A model generated the notes under the pieces. That model was not told the DNA's origin, did not search any database, and worked only from the letters and a program-made list of their open reading frames with translations. Both the position numbers and the translations under genes were made by a program. Below are positions 1-7,491 of a stretch of DNA of 35,371 nt, one piece after another. The stretch's first letter is position 1. Each line of letters begins with the position of its first letter. The stretch covers positions 1 to 35,371 of the forward strand of contig BJHT01000038.1 in NCBI GenBank assembly GCA_014193395.1, written 5' to 3'. The DNA is from Verrucomicrobiota bacterium (GTDB lineage Bacteria > Verrucomicrobiota > Verrucomicrobiia > Limisphaerales > BJHT01).

Positions 1-203
1 GCCCTGGCGTTGCTGTTCGAGTTTTGGGTAAGCGGGGATTTTGGTTTTCATATTGTAGCCATAATACTACAAATCTGCGGTCAAAACCAAAGGAAAACCA
101 CAAAACCCACTTTTATCTCGTACACCCGATTTCGGCGTTCGGGTTGAAAAAGCTCGCCGAATCCCATTCTCTTTGCCTTTTTAGCGGACGTAAATTGAAC
201 GTG

Positions 204-866
204 ATGAAAATCCGGCAGGCCCATGTGCAACGCGCAACGAAGGAAACGCAGATTGATCTGCGTTTGAAGATCGATGGCCGGGGCACGGCGGAGATCGGCA
301 CGGGCATTGCCTTTTTCGATCACATGCTGACGCTGTTCGCGAAGCATGCGGTGATGGATCTGAAGCTGAAATGTCGCGGCGATCTCGAGGTCGATGCGCA
401 CCACACGGTGGAGGATTGCGGGATCGCGCTGGGACAGGCGTTCGTGGCGGCCCTGGGGGACAAGAAGGGGATTCGGCGGTATGGCAACGGGTTCGATCCG
501 CGCAATCCGTTCACGGGCGAGGCGTATGTGCCGATGGATGAATGTCTGGCGCGATGTGTCGTGGATTTCAGCGGGCGGCCGTATCTGGTGTGGCGCGGGA
601 TGGACGGGCTGGGCTTGAAGAAAATCTCGCGGGTGGAGAAGGAGCAGGACATGTCGAGCGCGTTCCGGTTCGGCCTGGCGCGGGAGTTTTTTCAGGGCTT
701 TGCGAACGAGGCGCGGTGTAATCTGCATTTGGAATTATTGTATGGCGAAGAACCGCATCATGTGGTGGAAGGATTGTTCAAGGCGTTTGCCAAGGCGGTG
801 GATGCCGCGTGTCAGCGCGACCCTCGGATTGCCGGGCAATTGCCCAGCACCAAGGGGAAATTGTGA
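204..866 (+). CDS. hisB: Imidazoleglycerol-phosphate dehydratase
   Basis: This enzyme dehydrates imidazole glycerol phosphate in histidine biosynthesis, in the cytoplasm. The 220-residue product has the family's paired metal-binding motifs: FDHML (38-42), HHTVED (66-71) and EPHHVVEGLFKAFAKA (183-198). I chose the ATG at 204 because homology begins there; the frame stays open upstream but that stretch is not HisB-like. The protein is about 20-25 residues longer than usual. Extra sequence sits at about 94-107 (between RRYG and YVPMDE, normally nearly adjacent), and a smaller variable stretch lies near 131-152. It stands alone, with no other his gene in the window; the next gene is an ECF sigma factor 50 bp downstream. 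I see no convincing ribosome binding site. Confidence 0.95.
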   Translation: MKIRQAHVQRATKETQIDLRLKIDGRGTAEIGTGIAFFDHMLTLFAKHAVMDLKLKCRGDLEVDAHHTVEDCGIALGQAFVAALGDKKGIRRYGNGFDPRNPFTGEAYVPMDECLARCVVDFSGRPYLVWRGMDGLGLKKISRVEKEQDMSSAFRFGLAREFFQGFANEARCNLHLELLYGEEPHHVVEGLFKAFAKAVDAACQRDPRIAGQLPSTKGKL

Positions 867-916
867 GCGCGAAATGAACTTCTCTGAATAGGGCTGACAA
901 GCTCCCGTCCATCGCA

Positions 917-1519
917 ATGTCGAAAAAATTCGATTATCAGGCGGCCGAGGACACCAAGCTGGTCGTTAGCGCGAAACGCGGCGACATGGTGGCTTTCGAG
1001 GAGTTGGTCGCCCGCCATCGCGACAAAATTTACGCCCGCGCGTTCAGCATGATGCGGAACGAGGATGACGCGACGGACATCGCCCAAGAGGCGTGGGTGA
1101 AGGGCTGGCAGCGGTTGAAGCAGTTTCACGGAGATTCCAGCTTCACCACTTGGATGACGCGGATTGTCATCAATTTGTGCTTGGACCAGTTGCGGAAGCA
1201 CAAACGGCAGCGGGCCGAGTCAATCGAGCATCTGGATGAAGAGTTGGGCGGGGTCGAACGGCAGATGCCGATCGTCTCGGCGAACCCGACGGCGGGATTG
1301 GAGCGCGAAGAGTTGCGCAAGCGGATCGACCGGGCCATGTCCCAGTTGTCTTACGAGCACCGCACAGTGTTGGTGCTGCATGAGTTTGAAGAGTTGGAAT
1401 ATAAGGAAGTGGCCAAGATCATGGGCTGCTCCATCGGAACGATAATGTCCCGGCTGTTCTATGCCCGCCGTAAAATGGCGACATTGCTGGCCGGTTTGAA
1501 AAACGAGAAAGACAAATGA
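917..1519 (+). CDS. ECF-type RNA polymerase sigma factor
   Basis: A 200-residue sigma-70 family protein of the extracytoplasmic function class. Region 2 lies at about 20-95 and includes the -10 recognition stretch around DDATDIAQEAWVKGWQ. An acidic linker follows at about 100-130. Region 4, a helix-turn-helix, lies at about 137-190 (LSYEHRTVLVLHEFEELEYKE, then IGTIMSRLFYARRKM). Length and layout are typical of RpoE-like ECF factors. It overlaps the next gene, an anti-sigma-like membrane protein, by ATGA, which strongly suggests a sigma/anti-sigma pair. Its target promoters cannot be read from the sequence. Confidence 0.93.
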   Translation: MSKKFDYQAAEDTKLVVSAKRGDMVAFEELVARHRDKIYARAFSMMRNEDDATDIAQEAWVKGWQRLKQFHGDSSFTTWMTRIVINLCLDQLRKHKRQRAESIEHLDEELGGVERQMPIVSANPTAGLEREELRKRIDRAMSQLSYEHRTVLVLHEFEELEYKEVAKIMGCSIGTIMSRLFYARRKMATLLAGLKNEKDK

Positions 1520-2022
1520 AAACGGAAATGTTGTTGCAGATTCAATCGTGGGTGGACGGCCGCCTCTCGGCGGGTGAAAGCGCCGAAGTGGAACGATTCG
1601 TGGCCGCCAACCCGGACGCGCAGGCCCTCGCTGGAGAGCTGCGGATGACCAAGCTGGCCTTCGCCGGAAATGAGCCGACGGTGACCATGCCAGAATCGCG
1701 CGAGTTCTTCTGGTCGAAGGTGCAGCGCGAAATCGCGCGGCAGGAAGCCGCGGGCGTGACGGCGGAGTCCGCTGGCTTTTTTGCCCCGGGTTGGTGGCGC
1801 AAGCTGCTGGTGCCGGTGACGAGCGTGGCCGGTCTCGCGTTGGTGGCGGTGTTGGTGACGGTCGCGACGCGCACGGAGGATGGTTCCGACCAGATCGAGT
1901 CGCAGTTGGAAGGCGTCAGCACCGTGACCTACGGCGTTCCGGGCATGAAAGTGATCTGGATCGACCGGAACGAGCCGATGTCCGATGAGCCGACGTCGAT
2001 CGACAATATCGAGACGAAATGA
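1516..2022 (+). CDS. Putative anti-sigma factor, single-pass membrane protein
   Basis: A 168-residue protein starting inside the stop codon of the ECF sigma gene (ATGA overlap). Its acidic N-terminal half (1-90) begins with a helical segment, QIQSWVDGRLSAGE, like the small helical domain at the start of many anti-sigma factors. One membrane helix follows at about 96-118, then a 50-residue region predicted to be periplasmic. The HxxxCxxC zinc motif of ZAS-type anti-sigma factors is absent, so any sigma binding would be zinc-independent. The role rests on position, topology and overlap rather than a recognised family. It also overlaps the following gene by ATGA. Confidence 0.7.
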   Translation: MKTEMLLQIQSWVDGRLSAGESAEVERFVAANPDAQALAGELRMTKLAFAGNEPTVTMPESREFFWSKVQREIARQEAAGVTAESAGFFAPGWWRKLLVPVTSVAGLALVAVLVTVATRTEDGSDQIESQLEGVSTVTYGVPGMKVIWIDRNEPMSDEPTSIDNIETK

Positions 2023-2483
2023 TTTCGCTGCGGACAAGCGTTTTCGTCCTGCTGGCCTGCGCCGTTTGGCTGCTGGGAACAGGACAGTGTCCTGCTGGTG
2101 TTCCCAACAAGGAACTCAAGCTTGAGGCGCGGCTGGTCGCCGGGACCAACGAGGACAAGGCGCCGAATCCGAAGCAGAAGGGAGTTGATCCCGACCTGGT
2201 GAAAACGTTGCGGAAGGTTTTCAAGTGGAAAAACTATTTTGAAGACAACCGCCAGACAGCGACCATTCCGGTGAACGGACGGAAGAAGATCACGCTGAAC
2301 AGCGAAACCGAACTGGAAGTGGTCAACTTGGGCGGTGACCGGATCGAAGTGAAGTTGAGCCTGTGCGGAAAAGTGGCGACCAAGTCGGTCAACACGCTCC
2401 CCGAAAAGGAGTGGCTGACCTTGGGCGGTGCGGACAAAAACAACACCGCTTGGTTCGTGGTGCTCCGGCGCAGCGCCGAGTGA
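2019..2483 (+). CDS. Secreted protein of unknown function, third gene of the sigma operon
   Basis: A 154-residue protein with a clear Sec signal peptide (hydrophobic 5-20, probable cleavage after GQCPAG). The mature part is basic and mostly beta-like, with NGRKKITLNSETELEVVNLGGDRIEVKL at its centre. I do not recognise a family. It overlaps the anti-sigma-like gene by ATGA and is followed by a strong terminator, so sigma factor, membrane protein and secreted protein form one three-gene transcription unit. It may be a periplasmic partner in signalling or an envelope protein controlled by the sigma factor; the sequence does not decide. Confidence 0.75.
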   Translation: MISLRTSVFVLLACAVWLLGTGQCPAGVPNKELKLEARLVAGTNEDKAPNPKQKGVDPDLVKTLRKVFKWKNYFEDNRQTATIPVNGRKKITLNSETELEVVNLGGDRIEVKLSLCGKVATKSVNTLPEKEWLTLGGADKNNTAWFVVLRRSAE

Positions 2484-2529
2484 TTCGTTTCGGACAACCA
2501 GAGCAGATTAGTTATGCGGCATTTCTCGA

Positions 2530-2560
2530 CCCCGGCCATCGGCCGGGGTTTTTGTTTTTC
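2530..2560 (+). terminator. Rho-independent terminator after the sigma operon
   Basis: A perfect 8-bp stem, CCCCGGCC (2530-2537) and GGCCGGGG (2541-2548), has a 3-nt loop and is followed at once by TTTTTGTTTTT. It lies 47 bp after the stop of the secreted-protein gene and separates this operon from the FecR-like membrane protein. Confidence 0.9.
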
Positions 2561-2620
2561 CCAGAGGTCGGGCGGGTTGTGAAGCTGATGGGCTTTCCTC
2601 TCCGGCATGGCCGTTGACCT

Positions 2621-3691
2621 ATGGAATTTTCGCTGACGTCAATCCCATTCATCGCGGCTGCGAATCCGTCCTCTGGAGTCATCTGGGAGGCGATGCGCGA
2701 GAATTTTTACTGGCTTCTGCGTGATCCGGTTTCCAAGGCGCATCACACGGCCTCGCTGCTGATTTTGTTCGGTCTCACCGGGGTGGTGCTCAAAGCGATG
2801 GTCGAGGCGCACAACGCCCGCAATCTTTACACTTGGCCGATCGTGTTGCTGACGCCCTTGGGGCTGTGGGTGATGTTGGCCGGGATGTCATGGGCAGAGG
2901 TTTACTGGGTGCCGGGCGCGCGGGATCTGCCCAGTTGGGTGGTGCTCGGATTCGGAATCGCCGCGGCGTTTTTCTGCATCGTGGTGCCGGTGAGCACGTG
3001 GATTTTGCGGGGCGGTTACTTCGGGATGGCGTCGGCATGGATCACGACGCTGTGTTGCACTGTCGCCATGCTTTACGCAGCGGCATTGTTTTACGAAGGT
3101 ATCAATCCCAACCTCGGCAAAGTGGTGCGGCATCACGGCCCGGTTTTCTATCGACTCAAAGCGGACGCCGCATGGCAACCGCTGGGGCGGTCACGGCCCG
3201 CGTTGCCCGTCGGTGCGGAGGTGCGGACAGAGGAAGGCTCGACCGTGGTCTTGTTGCTCGGCCGCCGAAATCATCTTGGACTCGGGCAGAACACCCGCAT
3301 CAAGATCACCGGCTACGGGGAAAAGGGCGGCCTCGAACTCCAGCAAGGTCGTGTGCTCGGTTCAGTCTCGCAGTACGAGCAGGCCTTTCTGCAGGTGGAA
3401 ACCTACTCAGCGCACATCAACATCAATGTGGCGCTGTTCATGATCACGCTGGATGGCGCGCGAAACACCATCGTGGCCGTGGGCGAAGGCACCGCGGAAC
3501 TGGCGGGCACGCAGCCGTATTCGCGGGTGGTGAAAGTGGGCAAAGGCCAGGCCAGCACCTGCGTTCCCAGCGGACAGCCGCTGAATCCCCGCCCCGCACT
3601 GGGGCAGTCGCTGAAGGACATGGAGGCCTTTCGCACGGCCTTGGAAAACCCCTACAATCAGCGCAGCCGCGAAGCGACCGAGACGTTTTGA
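2621..3691 (+). CDS. Four-helix membrane protein with C-terminal FecR-like domain
   Basis: A 356-residue protein with four predicted membrane helices (about 43-60, 71-89, 105-128 and 134-158), then a soluble region from about 165 to the end. Residues about 196-320 resemble a FecR domain, a beta-rich fold with short strands: EEGSTVVLLLGRRNHLGLGQ, then ELQQGRVLGSVSQYEQ, then VAVGEGTAELAG. Classical FecR proteins have one membrane helix and signal to an ECF sigma factor. A FecR domain behind a four-helix anchor is a different architecture. An ECF sigma operon lies just upstream, but a terminator separates them, so any link is inference. No Shine-Dalgarno sequence is evident before the ATG. Confidence 0.75.
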   Translation: MEFSLTSIPFIAAANPSSGVIWEAMRENFYWLLRDPVSKAHHTASLLILFGLTGVVLKAMVEAHNARNLYTWPIVLLTPLGLWVMLAGMSWAEVYWVPGARDLPSWVVLGFGIAAAFFCIVVPVSTWILRGGYFGMASAWITTLCCTVAMLYAAALFYEGINPNLGKVVRHHGPVFYRLKADAAWQPLGRSRPALPVGAEVRTEEGSTVVLLLGRRNHLGLGQNTRIKITGYGEKGGLELQQGRVLGSVSQYEQAFLQVETYSAHININVALFMITLDGARNTIVAVGEGTAELAGTQPYSRVVKVGKGQASTCVPSGQPLNPRPALGQSLKDMEAFRTALENPYNQRSREATETF

Positions 3692-3787
3692 ACGCCCGCC
3701 GCTCCGGCTGTTCCCGCGCCCAGCGCAGATTCCGCAGATTCCTTTTGTCCCCGTTGAATGGCCGTGCGTAGAGTATCGGCCTAAGTG

Positions 3788-4987
3788 ATGAAGGTCGCCT
3801 TTGATTCCATAGAAAACGTGCTCGCGGATTTGCGCCGCGGGAAAATGGTCGTCGTGGTGGATGACGCCGACCGCGAAAACGAGGGTGATCTGGTGCTCGC
3901 CGCGGAGAAGGTGACGCCCGCCGCAGTGAACTTCATGGCACGCTACGGCCGCGGTCTCATCTGCGTTCCCACGGTCGCCGAGCGCCTGAAGCAGTTGGGC
4001 ATCGAACAAATGGTGTCGCAAAACCGGGAGAGCTTCCGCACCGATTTTCAAATCAGCGTCGATGCCGCCAGCGGCATCACCACTGGCATTAGCGCCGCCG
4101 ACCGCGCGCGGACGATTCAGGTGCTCGCCGAGCCGACGGCTGTACCCGACGATCTCGTGCAGCCCGGCCATGTTTTCCCCTTGCGGGCCAAGCCGGGAGG
4201 CGTGTTGCAGCGGGCCGGTCACACCGAGGCCGCCGTGGATTTGGCGCGACTCGCAGGCTGCCGTCCCGTCGGCGTCATCTGCGAAATCATGGACGACTCG
4301 GGCGAGATGGCGCGCCTGCCCGCGCTCGTGAAATTCGCCAAAAAACACAAGCTCCGGCTCTGCACCATCGAAGACTTGATCAAGTTCCGCCGGACGCGCG
4401 AGAAGCTGGTCGAACGCCTCGAAATCGTGCAAATGCCCACGGATTACGGGGATTTTTCCCTGCACCTCTACCGCTCGCACGCCGACGGGCAGCACCACAT
4501 CGCGCTGGTGAAAGGGGACGTCACGAAACAAAAAAACGTCCTCGTGCGCGTCCACAGCGAATGCCTGACCGGCGATGTTTTCGGCTCAAGGCGCTGTGAC
4601 TGCGGGCCGCAGCTCCACCAAGCGATGGCCCAGATCACGAAGGAAGGCGCCGGGGTCATCCTCTACATGCGCCAGGAAGGCCGGGGAATCGGCCTCGGAC
4701 CGAAGATTCAGGCCTACAAACTTCAGGAAAGCGGTCTGGATACTGTCGAGGCCAACCTCAAACTCGGCTACGGCATGGACCTCCGCGAATACGGAATCGG
4801 CGCGCAAATCCTCGCGGACCTTGGCCTGCACACGATCCGGTTGCTCACCAACAACCCCAAGAAAGTCGTCGGCCTGGAAGGCTACGGCCTCGAAATCGTC
4901 GAGCAGGTCCCCATCCGCATCAAACCCAACCGTCACAATCAGGCCTACCTCCGCGCCAAGCGCGAGAAGCTCGGGCACCTGATCTGA
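3788..4987 (+). CDS. ribBA: Bifunctional 3,4-dihydroxy-2-butanone 4-phosphate synthase / GTP cyclohydrolase II
   Basis: It supplies both precursors of riboflavin. The N-terminal RibB domain (about 1-200) makes the four-carbon unit from ribulose 5-phosphate and carries [11 protein letters not shown] (25-35) and a C-terminal [13 protein letters not shown] stretch. The RibA domain (about 205-399) opens GTP. It has the zinc cysteines in [17 protein letters not shown] (C259, C270, C272), the catalytic region RQEGRGIGL and [12 protein letters not shown]. All expected residues are present and the length is normal. GTG (3785) and ATG (3788) are adjacent in frame; I give the ATG. No FMN riboswitch is recognisable in the 93 bp upstream. 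ribH follows after 36 bp. Confidence 0.97.
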   Translation: MKVAFDSIENVLADLRRGKMVVVVDDADRENEGDLVLAAEKVTPAAVNFMARYGRGLICVPTVAERLKQLGIEQMVSQNRESFRTDFQISVDAASGITTGISAADRARTIQVLAEPTAVPDDLVQPGHVFPLRAKPGGVLQRAGHTEAAVDLARLAGCRPVGVICEIMDDSGEMARLPALVKFAKKHKLRLCTIEDLIKFRRTREKLVERLEIVQMPTDYGDFSLHLYRSHADGQHHIALVKGDVTKQKNVLVRVHSECLTGDVFGSRRCDCGPQLHQAMAQITKEGAGVILYMRQEGRGIGLGPKIQAYKLQESGLDTVEANLKLGYGMDLREYGIGAQILADLGLHTIRLLTNNPKKVVGLEGYGLEIVEQVPIRIKPNRHNQAYLRAKREKLGHLI

Positions 4988-5023
4988 AACCATCCTGACA
5001 CGCACCCGTCACCCGTCACACGC

Positions 5024-5509
5024 ATGTTGAAACGAAACCAACCCGAGAAACTGGAACCCGTCGGCGGACGCTTCGCCATCGTCGCGTCGCAGTACAACTC
5101 CCAATTCGTGGACTCCATGCTCCACGCCGCAGACAATGAATTGAAAAGCGTCGGCGCCGCCGAAATCCAGATCGTACGCGTGCCCGGCGCCTTCGAGATT
5201 CCCGTGGTCGCCGCCGAGCTGGCTGCCCGCAAATCGCAACCCTTCGCCGCCATCATCTGCCTCGGAGTCATCCTGCGCGGTGCCACCACCCACGCACAGC
5301 ACATCGGGGAGACTGTGACCCTCGCGCTGGGGCAGATTCAGATCACCCAACGCGTCCCGGTGATTCACGAAGTCCTCCTGCTGGAAAACACCGATCAAGC
5401 CCGCCAGCGCTGCCTCGACCCCGAGCACAACCGCGGCGTCGAAGCCGCCCAAACCGCCCTAAAAATGGCCGCTGTCATGCGGTCGTTGCGCCCCGCCCGG
5501 CGGCGCTGA
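5024..5509 (+). CDS. ribH: 6,7-dimethyl-8-ribityllumazine synthase
   Basis: This enzyme joins the RibB product to the pyrimidine from the RibA branch, the penultimate step of riboflavin synthesis. The 161-residue protein has the family landmarks: RFAIVASQYNSQFVDSML near the N-terminus, VRVPGAFEIPVVA (substrate pocket), CLGVILRGATTHAQHI with the catalytic histidine, and NRGVEAAQTALKMAAVMRSL near the C-terminus. Length is typical. It follows ribBA by 36 bp and is surely co-transcribed with it. The riboflavin synthase alpha chain (ribE) and the deaminase/reductase (ribD) are not in the window. Confidence 0.96.
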   Translation: MLKRNQPEKLEPVGGRFAIVASQYNSQFVDSMLHAADNELKSVGAAEIQIVRVPGAFEIPVVAAELAARKSQPFAAIICLGVILRGATTHAQHIGETVTLALGQIQITQRVPVIHEVLLLENTDQARQRCLDPEHNRGVEAAQTALKMAAVMRSLRPARRR

Positions 5510-5539
5510 ATAGGGGGGGTGACCTCCCGTCGAACGCAC

Positions 5540-5574
5540 GCAAATCGGGCTTTGTGAAAAATTTCACGATTTGC
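5540..5574. promoter_or_regulatory. Inverted repeat at the cupredoxin promoter
   Basis: Two nested inverted repeats: GCAAATC (5540-5546) with GATTTGC (5568-5574), and inside it GTGAAA (5554-5559) with TTTCAC (5562-5567). The right arm reaches the putative -35 region of the next gene, so it could be an operator or, as RNA, a terminator-like hairpin for ribH. There is no T-run after it. Operator is the likelier reading, but this is inference. Confidence 0.4.
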
Positions 5575-5602
5575 TTGCGCGACCGAAGTCCCCAAGTATT
5601 CT
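5575..5602 (+). promoter_or_regulatory. Candidate sigma-70-like promoter for the cupredoxin gene
   Basis: TTGCGC (5575-5580) and TATTCT (5597-5602) are separated by 16 bp, 37 bp before the ATG at 5640. The -10 hexamer is followed directly by GCGCGCGC. The same arrangement recurs at the lipoprotein promoter near 20.65 kb. No transcript evidence is available. Confidence 0.45.
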
Positions 5603-5639
5603 GCGCGCGCTAAGTTTGAACCTAAAACTGAACACGATC

Positions 5640-6347
5640 ATGAAACATCTAACCCTCACCGCAGTTTCGCTGCTGGCCGCAGTTGGCATTGGCTCAGCAG
5701 GAGACCTTACTGGCAAAATCTCCCTCAAAGGCACCCCGCCGCCGGAAAAGCCCCTCCCCTTGGATCCGGCTTGCGGCAAAGCGCGCACCGACTTCAGCTT
5801 GGCACCGGCCCAAACCCGCTTCTACGTTGTGGGCAAAGACGGCGGCTTGGCCGATGTCTTTGTCTATCTCAAGTCTGGCGTCACTGGCAAACCTGCCGTT
5901 CCCGCGACTCCCGTCAACATTGATCAAAAGGGCTGCGAATACACCCCTTACATCTCGGGAGCCATGGTCGGTCAGAAGATTCTGGTCTCCAACTCTGATC
6001 CCGTGTTGCACAACGTCCATCCGACGCCGGTGCCCCCGAACAAGGAATACAACAAGGCACAGCTCCCCAAAGGCCCGGCGTTGGAATTCAGCTGGGATAA
6101 CGCCGAGATTTTGCTCCGGTTCAAGTGCGACGTGCATCCGTGGATGTTCGCCTATGTCGGCCTCGTAGATCATCCCTATTTCGCCGTGAGCGGCACGGAT
6201 GGTAGCTTCAAGATCGCCAACGTTCCCCCCGGCAAATACGTCGTGGAAGCGGTCCATCGCAAGACTGGCAAGCCGCTGACTCAGGAAGTCACCGTCGGCG
6301 CCGACGGCGCGAAGGCGGACTTCACCGTCGAAGTCCCCGCTCAGTAA
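5640..6347 (+). CDS. Secreted cupredoxin-like (type 1 copper) protein with C-terminal carboxypeptidase-regulatory-like domain
   Basis: A 235-residue periplasmic protein. The ATG at 5640 gives a standard signal peptide (1-20, cleaved near GSAGD). Residues about 20-175 form a cupredoxin-like region with candidate copper ligands H124 (SNSDPVLHNVH), C163, H166 and M169. The last three form CDVHPWM, the C-x2-H-x2-M spacing of amicyanin. Residues about 180-230 (GSFKIANVPPGKYVVEAVH) look like a small carboxypeptidase-regulatory beta domain. It lies directly before ctaA and the cytochrome oxidase cluster but is closed by its own terminator. It could be an electron donor to the oxidase or a copper-handling protein; context supports both. 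Confidence 0.75.
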   Translation: MKHLTLTAVSLLAAVGIGSAGDLTGKISLKGTPPPEKPLPLDPACGKARTDFSLAPAQTRFYVVGKDGGLADVFVYLKSGVTGKPAVPATPVNIDQKGCEYTPYISGAMVGQKILVSNSDPVLHNVHPTPVPPNKEYNKAQLPKGPALEFSWDNAEILLRFKCDVHPWMFAYVGLVDHPYFAVSGTDGSFKIANVPPGKYVVEAVHRKTGKPLTQEVTVGADGAKADFTVEVPAQ

Positions 6348-6365
6348 TCACTGGGCAATCAGCAT

Positions 6366-6405
6366 AACCGCTGCGGCCCAACCGGGCCGCAGCGGTTCTT
6401 TTAAT
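6366..6405 (+). terminator. Strong rho-independent terminator between the cupredoxin gene and ctaA
   Basis: A perfect 14-bp stem, AACCGCTGCGGCCC (6366-6379) and GGGCCGCAGCGGTT (6384-6397), has an AACC loop and is followed by CTTTTAATTT. It sits 10 bp before the ctaA start, so ctaA needs read-through or a promoter within or beyond this hairpin. Confidence 0.9.
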
Positions 6406-6411
6406 TTCACC

Positions 6412-7491
6412 GTGTCCGCCGAATCCACCCCTTCCGCAGCGAACCGCGGTCTGCACCGCTTCGCCGTGGTCACCGCCGTGGCGACATTGGGACTTATCGC
6501 GATGGGCGGATTGGTGACCAGTCACGGAGCCGGAATGGCCGTGCCCGACTGGCCGACGACTTACGGCTATAACATGTTCCTCTTCCCCATTTCCCTCTGG
6601 AAAGGGGGAATATTCTACGAACACAGCCATCGCTTGTATGCCTCGTTCGTAGGATTGCTCACGGCGGTTTTGGCGGTCTGGCTTTGGCTGACCGAGCCAC
6701 GTCAATGGCTTCGCTGGGCGGGCGTGGGTGCGCTGTTCTTGGTGGCGTTGCAGGGCACGCTCGGTGGCTTGCGAGTAACTCTGTTCAAGGATCAGATCGG
6801 AATTGTTCACGCCACGCTCGCCCAGATTTTCCTGCTCTGGATCAGTGGCATCGCGCTGGTCACCAGCCCGTGGTGGTTGAAATTCTCTTCGCGCCCGCCG
6901 ATGACGGCGGTTAGTCCCGGACTGACTTATAGATTCGCGGCGGTCACCGGCTTGATCTTTGTGCAACTTATCCTCGGAGCTTCCATGCGGCACCAACACG
7001 CAGGGCTGGCGGTGCCGGATTTCCCGCTGGCTTACGGCAAAGTATGGCCTGCAACTGACCCGGATAGTATTCTCCGCTATAATCAGACTCGCCTTGAAGT
7101 TACCGCCTATAATCCCATCACCGCGCCGCAGGTGCGCCTGCACATGCTCCATCGTGTGGGTGCGGTTTGCATCTACCTCGCCGTGGCGTTCTGCGCATGG
7201 GCCTGCTGTCGGCAGCTCGGCTTCCGGCAACCTATGACCCGCCTTGCCTTGGCTTGGTTCGGCATCGTTAATCTGCAATTCCTCCTCGGCGCTGCCACCA
7301 TCTGGAGTCTCAAGGCGGCGGATGTGGCGACCGCGCATGTGGTGACGGGCGCGTTGGCACTGCTGACCGGGGCTGGATTGGTTGCGCTGGCCCTTCGCGG
7401 ACGCGCCGTCGAGGCGACTTTCCAGTCATCGGCTAGGTCCGATCTCAATCGCGATTTCTCCCACCAACTTCCCGTGGAGGTGGCGCGGTGA
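6412..7491 (+). CDS. ctaA: Heme A synthase (COX15/CtaA family)
   Basis: It oxidises the C8 methyl group of heme O to make heme A for the oxidase encoded just downstream. The 359-residue protein has about eight membrane helices in two similar halves. Heme-ligand histidines appear in FYEHSHRLYASFVG and IVHATLAQ in the first half, and in LHMLHRVGAV and ATAHVVTGAL in the second. The VPDWPTTYG and VPDFPLAYGKVWP stretches are typical of the family. The start is GTG (6412), directly after the terminator hairpin. The stop overlaps the next start by GTGA, so it is translationally coupled to ctaB. Confidence 0.94.
   Translation: MSAESTPSAANRGLHRFAVVTAVATLGLIAMGGLVTSHGAGMAVPDWPTTYGYNMFLFPISLWKGGIFYEHSHRLYASFVGLLTAVLAVWLWLTEPRQWLRWAGVGALFLVALQGTLGGLRVTLFKDQIGIVHATLAQIFLLWISGIALVTSPWWLKFSSRPPMTAVSPGLTYRFAAVTGLIFVQLILGASMRHQHAGLAVPDFPLAYGKVWPATDPDSILRYNQTRLEVTAYNPITAPQVRLHMLHRVGAVCIYLAVAFCAWACCRQLGFRQPMTRLALAWFGIVNLQFLLGAATIWSLKAADVATAHVVTGALALLTGAGLVALALRGRAVEATFQSSARSDLNRDFSHQLPVEVAR

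Noticed and set aside
24..203. N-terminal extension of HisB by 60 residues
   Set aside because: The extension shows no HisB similarity and has AT-rich, non-coding character. Homology begins at the ATG at 204.
3692..3787. Possible FMN riboswitch before ribBA
   Set aside because: The conserved RFN element core is not recognisable and the 93-bp space is short for it.
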